Part shown: one piece after another, positions 22,250 through 29,504 of the stretch | How positions within the stretch are numbered: the first letter of the stretch is position 1 | Layout: every line of letters starts with the position of its first letter | Source: a virus | Strand: one strand, 5' to 3' | IMG/VR virus record: IMGVR_UViG_3300037502_001688 | Span: 1 to 45,843 of that record | Length of the DNA stretch: 45,843 bases | Position numbers and translations under genes: made by a program | Notes under the pieces: generated by a model | What the model was told of the DNA's origin: nothing | What the model saw: the letters and a program-made list of their open reading frames with translations, nothing else | Database searches by the model: none

Positions 22250-22339
22250 ATGACCGACAAGCAACGAGCCGAGCAACTTGGCATTAGCGAGGGCATGGTT
22301 TACAAGATCCGCAAACGTGAGCGGTGGGGGTGCGTGTGA
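22250..22339 (+). CDS. DNA-binding protein, rear part (helix-turn-helix)
   Basis: This 29-residue frame, MTDKQRAEQLGISEGMVYKI then RKRERWGCV, contains the recognition part of the helix-turn-helix. It is in the same frame as the upstream half and starts with ATG three bases after the stop, so it could be read by re-initiation or stop read-through. It may also be a non-functional remnant. Confidence 0.5.
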   Translation: MTDKQRAEQLGISEGMVYKIRKRERWGCV

Positions 22340-22476
22340 CAAAACTCTACCAGCCCATAATCGACAGCAAACCCGTCACCATGATCAGCCTGTCGGGCCT
22401 GTCGATCGAGGAGGTGGAAGCGTATTGTATTGATAAATTTTGTAAGGATAGGTTTGGAGGGTTTTTAGGTGAATGA
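22336..22476 (+). CDS. Small hypothetical protein
   Basis: This 46-residue frame starts with GTG inside the previous stop and opens MTKLYQPIIDSKPVTMISLS. It ends overlapping the next gene by eight bases. The overlaps at both ends support it; the function is unknown. Confidence 0.5.
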   Translation: MTKLYQPIIDSKPVTMISLSGLSIEEVEAYCIDKFCKDRFGGFLGE

Positions 22477-22669
22477 GGGCGATCTAGGCCACAAGGCCGA
22501 AGAGTTTTTCAGAGAGCTGGCGATGGAAGAACAGAAGCGCCGTAACCAGCGGTATTACTACACCGGCCTATGCTGGAATTGCTCTGAGCCGGTAAGCAGC
22601 GGCGCTTTCTGCGATGATGGCGGGGAGTGCCGATTGGACTATGAGAAGCGGGAGGCTATGCGGAGATGA
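22469..22669 (+). CDS. DksA/TraR-like zinc-finger protein
   Basis: This 66-residue protein starts with GTG. It has a charged helix and then LCWNCSEPVSSGAFCDDGGE followed by CRLDYEKRE, the C4 zinc finger of small phage TraR/DksA-like proteins, which can bind RNA polymerase. A role in changing host transcription is possible but inferred. Confidence 0.72.
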   Translation: MNEGDLGHKAEEFFRELAMEEQKRRNQRYYYTGLCWNCSEPVSSGAFCDDGGECRLDYEKREAMRR

Positions 22670-22827
22670 AGGAAAGCACATTTACTCTGTTGTTGGCTGT
22701 TGTTCTGGCTGTCGTAGCATATTTTGATGACGACCCCGGCAGCATAGTTGGATACATAATGGCTTTTGGGTTTTTGCCAACTAGCTCTATATGCAGTGCA
22801 ATTGAAAAGAACGGTAAAGAGAAATGA
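22666..22827 (+). CDS. Small membrane protein
   Basis: This 53-residue protein opens MKESTFTLLLAVVLAVVAYF, has one clear membrane helix (about 5-20) and a second weak one (about 27-40). ATGA overlaps on both sides support it. The function is unknown. Confidence 0.6.
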   Translation: MKESTFTLLLAVVLAVVAYFDDDPGSIVGYIMAFGFLPTSSICSAIEKNGKEK

Positions 22828-23057
22828 CCTACACCCCAGAACAAGACCTAAACCACCAGTGCATAAGCCCAACGCACCGCTATAGCTGCCACAACAAGCC
22901 GTTTAACCCGGCCATCCAGTACCGGATGCAAGAGGGATGGACGATGTGCGGAAAGCGGGCTATGGTGAACCATGAAACCAAGTGGCTTCCGATACAGTGC
23001 GGCCACAGTTACCGTGAGACTGACCCCTCTTGCCAGGGGTGTTATCGGAGGCAGTAG
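22824..23057 (+). CDS. Small Cys/His-rich protein
   Basis: This 77-residue protein has several Cys and His (HQCISPTHRYSCHNK, TMCGKRAM, IQCGHSYRET, SCQGCYRRQ), enough for two metal sites. It looks like a small zinc-binding phage protein of unknown function. Confidence 0.68.
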   Translation: MTYTPEQDLNHQCISPTHRYSCHNKPFNPAIQYRMQEGWTMCGKRAMVNHETKWLPIQCGHSYRETDPSCQGCYRRQ

Positions 23058-23059
23058 CC

Positions 23060-23203
23060 ATGACCACACAAGACGTAAAAGACGCCCTCAAAGTCTGGGG
23101 GCCGTGCACATGCGGCAAGCTGGCTATGCGGGAGTATTTGGAGGAGCTGAAGCGGTTGGGTGAGGTTCAGCATAATTGGGTTCGGGGGCTCTACAGCTTA
23201 TGA
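23060..23203 (+). CDS. Small hypothetical protein
   Basis: This 47-residue frame opens MTTQDVKDALKVWGPCTCGK and reads like a short winged-helix segment (REYLEELKRLGEV then WVRGLYSL). It ends overlapping the next gene by four bases. It falls below the usual gene-finder length. Confidence 0.5.
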   Translation: MTTQDVKDALKVWGPCTCGKLAMREYLEELKRLGEVQHNWVRGLYSL

Positions 23204-23292
23204 TGTGGTTTGGCTGGCTGTTAATCGGGTTTGGCATCGGGCTCGCTGTCGGAGCGCGCTGGACATACAAGCATTATTCGGAGGGGCCATGA
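23200..23292 (+). CDS. Tiny membrane protein
   Basis: This 30-residue frame, MMWFGWLLIGFGIGLAVGAR then WTYKHYSEGP, is a single Gly-rich membrane helix with a positive C-terminal end. It is ATGA-coupled to both neighbours. The function is unknown. Confidence 0.5.
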   Translation: MMWFGWLLIGFGIGLAVGARWTYKHYSEGP

Positions 23293-23495
23293 CTCTCAAC
23301 GAACTCAAACAACTAGAAGGCTTGCAATGGAAGCACATCGAGCGGGATTTGACCGAGATCCTGGCCACGAATGGCGAGCCGCCGCTGTACCTTAACCGGC
23401 TAAACCGACTGCGCGCTGGCAAGCGTCCCACGGCGGCAGAGCTGAAGGCGCTGATTGAGTGGAGTGGGGGAGCGGTTGAGTCGTATAAGGACTGA
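23289..23495 (+). CDS. Small hypothetical protein
   Basis: This 68-residue protein opens MTLNELKQLEGLQWKHIERD and has a basic central part (LNRLNRLRAGKRPTAAELKA) resembling a short DNA-binding helical bundle. GAGGGG precedes the ATG. Confidence 0.62.
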   Translation: MTLNELKQLEGLQWKHIERDLTEILATNGEPPLYLNRLNRLRAGKRPTAAELKALIEWSGGAVESYKD

Positions 23496-23506
23496 AGCGC
23501 TTATTC

Positions 23507-23520
23507 CAAAACAATATTTC
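23507..23520 (+). repeat. CAAAACAATATTTC box, copy 3
   Basis: This is identical to the copy at 16697 and one base different from 19900. TTATTC precedes it, as at 19900. It lies in an 83-base gap and is followed by a hairpin. Confidence 0.55.
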
Positions 23521-23523
23521 ACA

Positions 23524-23541
23524 AGGGGCCATAGAGCCCCT
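23524..23541 (+). terminator. Hairpin after box copy 3
   Basis: AGGGGC (23524-23529) pairs perfectly with GCCCCT (23536-23541) around a six-base loop. The following sequence is only moderately T-rich (ATTCTGTCTCT), so terminator strength is uncertain. Confidence 0.45.
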
Positions 23542-23578
23542 ATTCTGTCTCTAACGAAACACGGGAATGGAGAGAGAC

Positions 23579-23803
23579 ATGAAAGCACTAACCTACAGCA
23601 GCAACCGATACAGCGAACTGAACGAAGCTCGCCGCGAGCTTTGGGCGGCAAGGAACATGATCGGCGCGGCAAACAAGAATCCTGAGCGTTATGGTAAGGC
23701 GTTTTGGTTTGGCCAGATGAACAAGGCGCGGGCCAATCTCAGGAAAGTCGCCTACAAAGTACGCGCAGAACTGGCAGAACAGCAAGCGAGGGCGGGCAAA
23801 TGA
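23579..23803 (+). CDS. Small basic helical protein
   Basis: This 74-residue protein opens MKALTYSSNRYSELNEARRE. GGAGAG lies just before ATG 23579. It is rich in Arg, Lys and Ala in amphipathic helices. The function is unknown. Confidence 0.65.
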   Translation: MKALTYSSNRYSELNEARRELWAARNMIGAANKNPERYGKAFWFGQMNKARANLRKVAYKVRAELAEQQARAGK

Positions 23804-23940
23804 TCAACTTCATATTCAACCTAGGCCTACTCCTGATCTTAGTTGGCACACTCTGGCTCTGCTATGAACACATGGCTAGGCCAAAGCCATACACCCGCGT
23901 GAACATGCGCGACTTTGCAAAGAGGCTGGGCAAGAAATGA
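23800..23940 (+). CDS. Small membrane protein
   Basis: This 46-residue protein has one membrane helix at the start (INFIFNLGLLLILVGTLWLC) and a basic tail (NMRDFAKRLGKK). ATGA overlaps on both sides support it. The function is unknown. Confidence 0.62.
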   Translation: MINFIFNLGLLLILVGTLWLCYEHMARPKPYTRVNMRDFAKRLGKK

Positions 23941-24374
23941 GAGACGAATTCAGGAGTTATTGCGAAGAAGGCGCACACCCCGAAATTGTCATTAACAAAA
24001 GGTCTGTGCTAAAAACGTCAGAGTATGTTGATGTATTGAAAAGAATTAGAAAGACAGTGGAGTCTGATCCATTGGTTGCCATTGATGACGATACACCTGG
24101 GGCAAAAAGCACAAGCTGTAATTGGGGATTATGCTCGGATGATAAAAATCATTACCCATATCCAGAAATGCATACCTTCCCGCAGGATTTTGCGGATTAC
24201 GGAAGAATGTCTCAGCTCAGGGCAGCAAAACCATGCCCAATGATGGATAGCTCTAAGCCTTCACGCGGCGGATGTTTTTGGCAATGCAGAGTCTTTTCTG
24301 GCAAACGAAAAAGAATATCCAAAGACCAAGCGTTAAGGTTAATTGACGCAAAAATAATTGAATGTGAGGGGTAA
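23937..24374 (+). CDS. Hypothetical cysteine-containing protein
   Basis: This 145-residue protein opens MRDEFRSYCEEGAHPEIVIN. The central part has TSCNWGLCSDDKNHYPYPEM and later KPCPMMDSSKP and GGCFWQCRVF, a spread set of Cys that may bind metal. No family is recognised. Confidence 0.68.
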   Translation: MRDEFRSYCEEGAHPEIVINKRSVLKTSEYVDVLKRIRKTVESDPLVAIDDDTPGAKSTSCNWGLCSDDKNHYPYPEMHTFPQDFADYGRMSQLRAAKPCPMMDSSKPSRGGCFWQCRVFSGKRKRISKDQALRLIDAKIIECEG

Positions 24375-24375
24375 A

Positions 24376-24531
24376 ATGAGACTGTTTCGCCTTGTACTGG
24401 CAAGCCCGCAAACCGAGTTTGTCATTTACGAATACGGCATTAACGAGCACACGGTTGTAGACGAGGCTAACGAGCAGTACGGGCCGGAGTTTGTAGTTTT
24501 GAGAGATATGGTAACGGAGATAATCAAATGA
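24376..24531 (+). CDS. Small hypothetical protein
   Basis: This 51-residue frame opens MRLFRLVLASPQTEFVIYEY and has an alpha/beta pattern. It starts after a GAGGGG ribosome site and overlaps the next gene by four bases. The function is unknown. Confidence 0.58.
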   Translation: MRLFRLVLASPQTEFVIYEYGINEHTVVDEANEQYGPEFVVLRDMVTEIIK

Positions 24532-24809
24532 CCTGCGTTGACGAGAAGATAGAGCCAATACACGCATCATGGTATCGCGGCGACGCGGGTAAAAGTGATG
24601 TTTATAGGCTCCTCAATATGACGCATGTGATGGCCTGCTATGACAGTCAGTTTAGGTTATCAAGGACATGCACGGATGAAAGCTACGCTTTGACTGTGTG
24701 GACAAACGGAATAGTGGATATTGGCGCAGAGACACATAGAGATTACCTAGGCGATGTATTGAGCCACCACTATTGGTTGTGTCCAGCAAGGGAGAACGAC
24801 GATGATTAA
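24528..24809 (+). CDS. Small hypothetical protein
   Basis: This 93-residue protein opens MTCVDEKIEPIHASWYRGDA and contains TDESYALTVWTNGIVDIG, a beta-rich region, with an acidic tail. No family is recognised. It overlaps the next gene by eight bases. Confidence 0.65.
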   Translation: MTCVDEKIEPIHASWYRGDAGKSDVYRLLNMTHVMACYDSQFRLSRTCTDESYALTVWTNGIVDIGAETHRDYLGDVLSHHYWLCPARENDDD

Positions 24810-25155
24810 CACTGACGGCAACCTGGCGGCACTAAACGCCTACCTACGCGAACAAGACCAACTCGCCGCGCAAGACCAGCAGCTTGAGGAAGCAACCGAG
24901 AAGTTGGCAGATGATTTGTTTGAGGCATACTTTGACGATAATCAAGACGTAGTGGACGAGGTGTTTGACAGCATCGTAAACACCGATGACTGGATTACGC
25001 CAATGCTTGACGGTCTGCGTCAGAACTTCACCTCTGACGGCTACGCTTTGCGCTCCTGCTATCGGCAGTACATCGCCAAGGCTTGCGAGTCGATTGCAGA
25101 GCGTTGTGACGATATGGACAAGATAGAGAGCTATTACCGTGCGTTTAAGCTCTGA
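24802..25155 (+). CDS. Acidic hypothetical protein
   Basis: This 117-residue protein is strongly acidic in its first two thirds (QQLEEATEKLADDLFEAYFD, then DNQDVVDEVFDSIVNTDDW). Very acidic small phage proteins can act as DNA mimics, but this is speculation here. It overlaps the next gene by 17 bases. Confidence 0.65.
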   Translation: MINTDGNLAALNAYLREQDQLAAQDQQLEEATEKLADDLFEAYFDDNQDVVDEVFDSIVNTDDWITPMLDGLRQNFTSDGYALRSCYRQYIAKACESIAERCDDMDKIESYYRAFKL

Positions 25156-25348
25156 ACACGGCATAGGCTGGTTAGGGTTATTCATCCTGGCCATCGCCGT
25201 CCAGCCGGTGTTTGCTGATTATGTGGTGGAGTCGGTTGGGGGTGAGATGGATTGTGTGAAAGTGACGAGCTTTGAGTATCAAGGGCGCGACGATGACGGT
25301 CGGCCTGAGTGGGAATATCCTATTAGGAGGGAGTGTTATGACGTTTGA
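25139..25348 (+). CDS. Small exported protein
   Basis: This 69-residue protein starts with GTG and has a signal-peptide-like start: hydrophobic GWLGLFILAIAVQ, then a likely cleavage site at VFA before DYVVESVGG. The mature part would be about 43 residues with two Cys. An envelope role, such as superinfection control, is possible. Confidence 0.6.
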   Translation: MRLSSEHGIGWLGLFILAIAVQPVFADYVVESVGGEMDCVKVTSFEYQGRDDDGRPEWEYPIRRECYDV

Positions 25349-25673
25349 AGAATACGCACAGAAGCACCTCGGCACTGCCGGGCTGAGCTTCAGTGCAATG
25401 GAGCTGGTGCGCATGGGCTGGAATGCGCGGGGTGAGTACGGAGAGCAAACCGAAGATCTGGCCATCGCCTGCGCTTATTGTGGCGGGGCAGACCATATTG
25501 CCGATGCCAGCGAAATGGTCAAGGGCGACGTGCAGTGCATGGGCAACCTGTATTTCAACGACGAGGACAACTACGACAACGCACTGGTGATTACGTTTGC
25601 AGATCGCGCTGGATTGAAGGCAGCGCTGGATTCAAAGCAGTGCCGTTTTACGGTGTTTGGGGGTGAGGTGTGA
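25338..25673 (+). CDS. Hypothetical protein
   Basis: This 111-residue protein opens MTFEEYAQKHLGTAGLSFSA; GGAGGGAG precedes ATG 25338. It has a CAYCGGADHIAD segment and a beta-rich end. The start resembles common phage early proteins of unknown role. It is ATG/GTGA-coupled to its neighbour. Confidence 0.68.
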   Translation: MTFEEYAQKHLGTAGLSFSAMELVRMGWNARGEYGEQTEDLAIACAYCGGADHIADASEMVKGDVQCMGNLYFNDEDNYDNALVITFADRAGLKAALDSKQCRFTVFGGEV

Positions 25674-25963
25674 GCGAATGTAAATGTTTTGACGTGATGC
25701 TGGAGAAAGTGGCCGAAAACCTGCGGGAGCAACTGCCCGCCAATGAGCGGGAGTCTTTCAAGGCTCAATGGGGCAATCTGGTTTTCGTGATCGAAGGCGA
25801 CGCCATGACTACAAAGGTTGGATTGCCGGTTTCCTACGAATACCAAAAGCGGAAAAAATCTGGCGAGCCGCACAAAAGCCGGACCAAGGGCGACGTGAAA
25901 ATGATGATGAACTACTGCCCCTTTTGTGGCGAGAGCCTGAAGAAGAAAGCGGAGGCGGCATGA
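25670..25963 (+). CDS. Phage protein with half zinc ribbon
   Basis: This 97-residue protein starts with GTG, opens MSECKCFDVMLEKVAENLRE and ends MMNYCPFCGESLKKKAEAA. The arrangement of an N-terminal helix, a beta-rich middle and a C-terminal CPFCG is familiar from many phage accessory proteins; the function is unknown. Confidence 0.7.
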   Translation: MSECKCFDVMLEKVAENLREQLPANERESFKAQWGNLVFVIEGDAMTTKVGLPVSYEYQKRKKSGEPHKSRTKGDVKMMMNYCPFCGESLKKKAEAA

Positions 25964-26775
25964 ACATCGAACTAAAACCAATCGCAGAATCCAAAGTCCG
26001 CCAGCTGGGCGGCGAAGTATTTGGGGTTGTTATCCGGGACAAGCGCGGTCGTTTTGCAGCCATTACTGAGATGGGGTTTGTGACCTGGCTGGATGAAGAC
26101 AAGGGCGGCGAATATGCGGCTTACCTTGAGGGCATGAATAGCCACCTAAAGGCTGAGCTGGAAGCCGCCCGCGCTCAGGGTGCTTGTGAATGGGCAGAAC
26201 AGCTTGACGCCTGTGAGTTTCACGGAAACGACCACGAAGTATGCGCTGAATACAGCGGGCAGGTTCCGTGCGCCCGCGCCCAAAGTGGGCAGGGTGCGGA
26301 GCCGGTGGCAGTGATCACTGATGCGGACAAGTTTATTCGCGAGGGGGTCGGTGCAGCTTACAAGGCTTCAATGGTGCCAAGAAGGGCCGGAGATATTGCA
26401 CTCTACACCCACCCCCAGTCCGCCCAGCAAGGGAGTGTGCCGGAGGGCTGGAAGCTGGTGCCGGTTGAGCCAACACATGAAATGCGCAGAAAGGCAGGAC
26501 TATGCCGGGGCGCAGATTTTTACACAATATCGCAGGTGTGGAATGCAATGCTATCTGCCACACCCCAGTCAGAGGGTGATGGGTGGGTTCGGTGCGATGA
26601 GCGGTTGCCGACTGAGGAAGATTGGTGGGTGTGGATTTACGATAGCGAAGATGGCGACATCTTCCACGCACTTTGGCGAGACCTGAAAGGTGACTACGAG
26701 AACGGTCACATGAACCTATCTCACTGGATGCCCACCGGCCTCAAGCGCCCACAACCACCGAAGGAGGGCGCGTGA
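25960..26775 (+). CDS. Ea22/DUF551-like accessory protein
   Basis: This 271-residue protein is built of phage-accessory modules. A middle segment holds EPVAVITDADKFIREGVG and ALYTHPQSAQQGSVPEGWKL, a modular linker common in Ea22-like proteins. The C-terminal region (about 205-271) is a DUF551 domain: GWVRCDERLPTEEDWWVWIY and HMNLSHWMPTGLKRPQPP. Such proteins vary by module exchange between phages. The function is unknown; not essential in lambda-like relatives. Confidence 0.78.
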   Translation: MNIELKPIAESKVRQLGGEVFGVVIRDKRGRFAAITEMGFVTWLDEDKGGEYAAYLEGMNSHLKAELEAARAQGACEWAEQLDACEFHGNDHEVCAEYSGQVPCARAQSGQGAEPVAVITDADKFIREGVGAAYKASMVPRRAGDIALYTHPQSAQQGSVPEGWKLVPVEPTHEMRRKAGLCRGADFYTISQVWNAMLSATPQSEGDGWVRCDERLPTEEDWWVWIYDSEDGDIFHALWRDLKGDYENGHMNLSHWMPTGLKRPQPPKEGA

Positions 26776-27221
26776 TGGATACAAGCAAGGTCTATTTTGA
26801 TTCCGAAGGTAACGAGTGCTCAATCTGGCAAATGGTCAAGCGCGAGCCAACCTGGGCTGCCGTGAGAATACAAGAGGGTGAAAAGGCTATTGACGAAATC
26901 ACCACCCTCCGCCAGCAGCTTGCCGAGAGTCAGGCGAGGGTGGCGGAGTTGGAGTCGATTTTTATCAGGCAACAAGGTGAATACGTGAAAGGTCCTGACG
27001 GCTTTGATACATGGAGAGATGCAGCGGTTTCGGAGAGGACTTGGAGGGCATCAATGAAGCCTCTGAATGAAGCTGTGGACCTTGCGCGTCAAGCGATGGA
27101 CATATTCACCGGGCCGAACATGAACGAAAGAAAGATTTGCGCCGAACTGGTCAGACTGGATGAAGTTTACACCAGAGAGGCCCAACGCCTCCGCCAACAA
27201 GCTGACGAACTGGAGAAATAA
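26775..27221 (+). CDS. Hypothetical coiled-coil protein
   Basis: This 148-residue protein opens MDTSKVYFDSEGNECSIWQM and has two coiled segments (EITTLRQQLAESQARVAELE and TREAQRLRQQADELEK). This layout is common in small phage accessory proteins. AAGGAGG lies before the start; a GTG one codon upstream is an alternative. Confidence 0.66.
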   Translation: MDTSKVYFDSEGNECSIWQMVKREPTWAAVRIQEGEKAIDEITTLRQQLAESQARVAELESIFIRQQGEYVKGPDGFDTWRDAAVSERTWRASMKPLNEAVDLARQAMDIFTGPNMNERKICAELVRLDEVYTREAQRLRQQADELEK

Positions 27222-27222
27222 A

Positions 27223-27705
27223 ATGCCCCCCGACGAATACCGAAAGCAAAAAGATAAAGAGTTCCGAGCAACGCGCCGTGCCAAGGGCGAAAAGATGATC
27301 CTTGCCGCCCTTGAGCATCGCAAGAAAATGGAGCCTTACACCAGCCCCGCGATTGCAAAGCGGCACAAGGTGTCCACCGATAGCGTGCGCAATATGCGGA
27401 ACGGCAGAGACCCTCGCAACCTTTCAGAGCAAAAGAAGGCAGCTATCAGAAAGGATATTGCCATTAGCGAGAAGCTGGCAGCCGAATACGTGTCATGGGA
27501 GGATATCGGCGAGGAATTGCACGTTAGCCGTGGCTTGGTGCGTCAGTGGGCGAAAGAGCTAGGCGTTACGTCACCAAATAAGGCTATGGTGCGCAAGATC
27601 AAAGCACCAAAGCCGAAGCCAGAGATTGTAATTGAGGGCAAAGAAGTGGAGTTTCTCACCATGCCAACCGTAGTCAGCCAACCGGCACAGGGGTGGTATT
27701 ATTAG
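27223..27705 (+). CDS. Helix-turn-helix protein at the end of the early arm
   Basis: This 160-residue, basic protein has two HTH-like segments: SPAIAKRHKVSTDSVRNMRN (about 42-61) and ISEKLAAEYVSWEDIGEELH into VSRGLVRQWAKELG (about 80-112). The C-terminal part is Pro/Lys-rich. It is the last gene before the convergent late genes, the place where phages often keep a late-gene activator. That role is inference; no Q-like family match is visible. Confidence 0.75.
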   Translation: MPPDEYRKQKDKEFRATRRAKGEKMILAALEHRKKMEPYTSPAIAKRHKVSTDSVRNMRNGRDPRNLSEQKKAAIRKDIAISEKLAAEYVSWEDIGEELHVSRGLVRQWAKELGVTSPNKAMVRKIKAPKPKPEIVIEGKEVEFLTMPTVVSQPAQGWYY

Positions 27706-28004
27706 CCGCCACCCTTAAAGAACTTGATAAAGGCAATGCCAAGGCCAAGGACGGCAACGGCAGTACCGGCAATCCATTTTCCAAAGCGTAACCCGCCCTT
27801 ACTCTGGTTTATCCATTCCTGGGTTTCCTTCATCTCCTTGCGAGTTTCGTCCACCTTGCCCTCAATCCGTGATAGGATTTCAATGGTGCGGTCTTGACGT
27901 TCTTCCATGACACCCATGCGAGTCGAGATCTGATAAACGTCACGCTGGAGTTCATTTATGATTCGTTCGTGTCTATCTACGGTATCTCGCACTGGGTCGG
28001 ACAT
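27702..28004 (-). CDS. XhlA-like membrane protein (holin-associated candidate)
   Basis: This 100-residue protein has an N-terminal coiled coil (VDRHERIINELQRDVYQIST through IEGKVDETRKEMKETQEW) and one C-terminal membrane helix (WIAGTAVAVLGLGIAFIKFF). This is the layout of XhlA/haemolysin-type proteins that assist holins. It is at the far end of the lysis region. Its stop overlaps the stop of the convergent plus-strand gene. Confidence 0.7.
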   Translation of the reverse strand: MSDPVRDTVDRHERIINELQRDVYQISTRMGVMEERQDRTIEILSRIEGKVDETRKEMKETQEWINQSKGGLRFGKWIAGTAVAVLGLGIAFIKFFKGGG

Positions 28005-28073
28005 ACTTCACTACGCCTTGTGTAAAGTTGCTGGGTTTATACTTCGCATTGTAGCAAAGATTCCGATTTGGGG

Positions 28074-29303
28074 CTAAACAGTATGTACTTTACGGCGACG
28101 TTTAGCGGTAGTTCCAGGCGCTAATTTTTCGAGCTTATCCTTTACCTCTTCCGCCGTGATTGTCTCTCGGCCTTTCTCCCCGTATGTTTTTGAGCGGTAT
28201 ACCATGCTTATAAACTGGCGAGAGCGCCATCCGCCATCATGCGCATATTTGTCAGACGGGGCCATCTGATTCCAGCTCTCATAAATAGCGCCGTTAGCCT
28301 CTTTCTTTGCCTGACCATGGTGAACGTGGCCGCCATCCATATAGTGATAAAAGGTTTCGCCCCAGTCTTGCGCAAAGTCATTCGCCATGACGCCAGCCAG
28401 CGCGCCAGGTTTGCATTTATCAGTGTGGTGGCACAAAACAAACGTGTTGCCCATGCGGTAAGGGATAAATACCGTTGAGTTATCAAGAACAGTAACGCGG
28501 GGATTGTTGGCGTAGAAGTGCCTGAGATGCAGTGCAGTCGCCCAATCGTTATTACGGCTATGGTTGCCTTGGTTGATGATCACATCGACAAACCAGTGCT
28601 TCTTAAGCGCCTCCTCAATAATGTAGCGCATCAGCCGGTAGTACGTGTCCAGAACATCATAAAGCGGGGCGGAAGTGTCCAGCATATGGCCGCTGTGAGA
28701 CGTTATACCGGCTTCGTTCTCAAAGTGAGTGCCGTCGCCAAGGTCGTTTATAACGCACCGCTCGCATGGCCGTGTGCGATCTATCAGGGTAGCCATTGCA
28801 AAGGCTAGTTCGCGCTCCGCTATATCCAGATCAAAGTTATGGCCAACTTGCGATTCATGCGCAAGCATCCCCAGATGAGCATCCCCGATTTGATACCACG
28901 GGATTAGGTCAGTGTCGAAATCTTGATTTTCAGGGGCGGGGACTTCGGGGAGTTGCGGGAGGTCTTTGGAGAAGGTTTCGGCTGCCGCCCGTATTCGTCG
29001 GTTTACTTCTTCGGCATCTTTGCTGAACTTGTACCAGACCGGCAATCCATCCTCGTTCTTGCGCATGTCAGACATGCCGGACAGGCCCAATATCGAGTTA
29101 GCGGAAACGGGGCGGTTTATTCCGTGGTCAGGATCATAGCCTTTCTTTTCTGCCCTATCTCTGATCTTTGCCATTGCAGCGCGGACGTTGCCATCATCGC
29201 CCCCAACCCTCTCCGCTATCTTACGGCTGGACAACCCCTCATCCATCAACTCGGCTATCTGTTTTTGTCGTTCCGAGTTGGCAAAATCGCTATAACCCGC
29301 CAT
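28074..29303 (-). CDS. Metallophosphoesterase with N-terminal helix-turn-helix
   Basis: This 409-residue protein joins an N-terminal DNA-binding helix-turn-helix (about 11-45, QKQIAELMDEGLSSRKIAER) to a calcineurin-like phosphoesterase domain. The metal motifs are GDAHLG (140-145), GDGTH (189-193), GNHSR (246-250), HH (292-293) and GGHVHH (324-329), all present. The substrate is unknown; some such enzymes act on nucleic acid or nucleotides. It lies after a minus-strand terminator and so probably has its own promoter or is expressed by read-through. Confidence 0.85.
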   Translation of the reverse strand: MAGYSDFANSERQKQIAELMDEGLSSRKIAERVGGDDGNVRAAMAKIRDRAEKKGYDPDHGINRPVSANSILGLSGMSDMRKNEDGLPVWYKFSKDAEEVNRRIRAAAETFSKDLPQLPEVPAPENQDFDTDLIPWYQIGDAHLGMLAHESQVGHNFDLDIAERELAFAMATLIDRTRPCERCVINDLGDGTHFENEAGITSHSGHMLDTSAPLYDVLDTYYRLMRYIIEEALKKHWFVDVIINQGNHSRNNDWATALHLRHFYANNPRVTVLDNSTVFIPYRMGNTFVLCHHTDKCKPGALAGVMANDFAQDWGETFYHYMDGGHVHHGQAKKEANGAIYESWNQMAPSDKYAHDGGWRSRQFISMVYRSKTYGEKGRETITAEEVKDKLEKLAPGTTAKRRRKVHTV

Positions 29304-29360
29304 TTGATCCGCTCCGCTATGAGTGATAGCCCGTAGTATAGCCTAAGAAGACAGATAACA

Positions 29361-29387
29361 ACAAAAAAGGCCACGATAAACGCGGCC
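29361..29387 (-). terminator. Minus-strand intrinsic terminator after the spanin genes
   Basis: On the minus strand GGCCGCG pairs with CGTGGCC (seven pairs, one G-U) around TTTAT and is followed by TTTTTTGTTGTT. It ends transcripts coming from the lysis genes. Confidence 0.75.
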
Positions 29388-29422
29388 TCTGCGAAGCGTA
29401 CCAATTTGGGTCTGATGTGGCC

Positions 29423-29435
29423 TTTATTGGGACTG
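29423..29435. repeat. Direct repeat, left copy (TTTATTGGGACTG)
   Basis: The same 13 bases occur at 29654-29666, where they encode the last residues and stop of the Rz1-like gene. The two copies are 231 bases apart and bracket the small-RNA candidate. Confidence 0.7.
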
Positions 29436-29470
29436 GAATAAGAATTGCCTTTCATATGAAAAACCATTAT

Positions 29471-29499
29471 TTGAAAAAGAGAGCATATTTTGAAATACT
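29471..29499 (+). promoter_or_regulatory. Plus-strand promoter candidate
   Basis: TTGAAA (29471-29476), a 17-base spacer and AATACT (29494-29499) match the sigma-70 pattern well. No coding gene follows on the plus strand; the next signal is a terminator about 150 bases on. Confidence 0.5.
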
Positions 29500-29504
29500 G
29501 AAAG

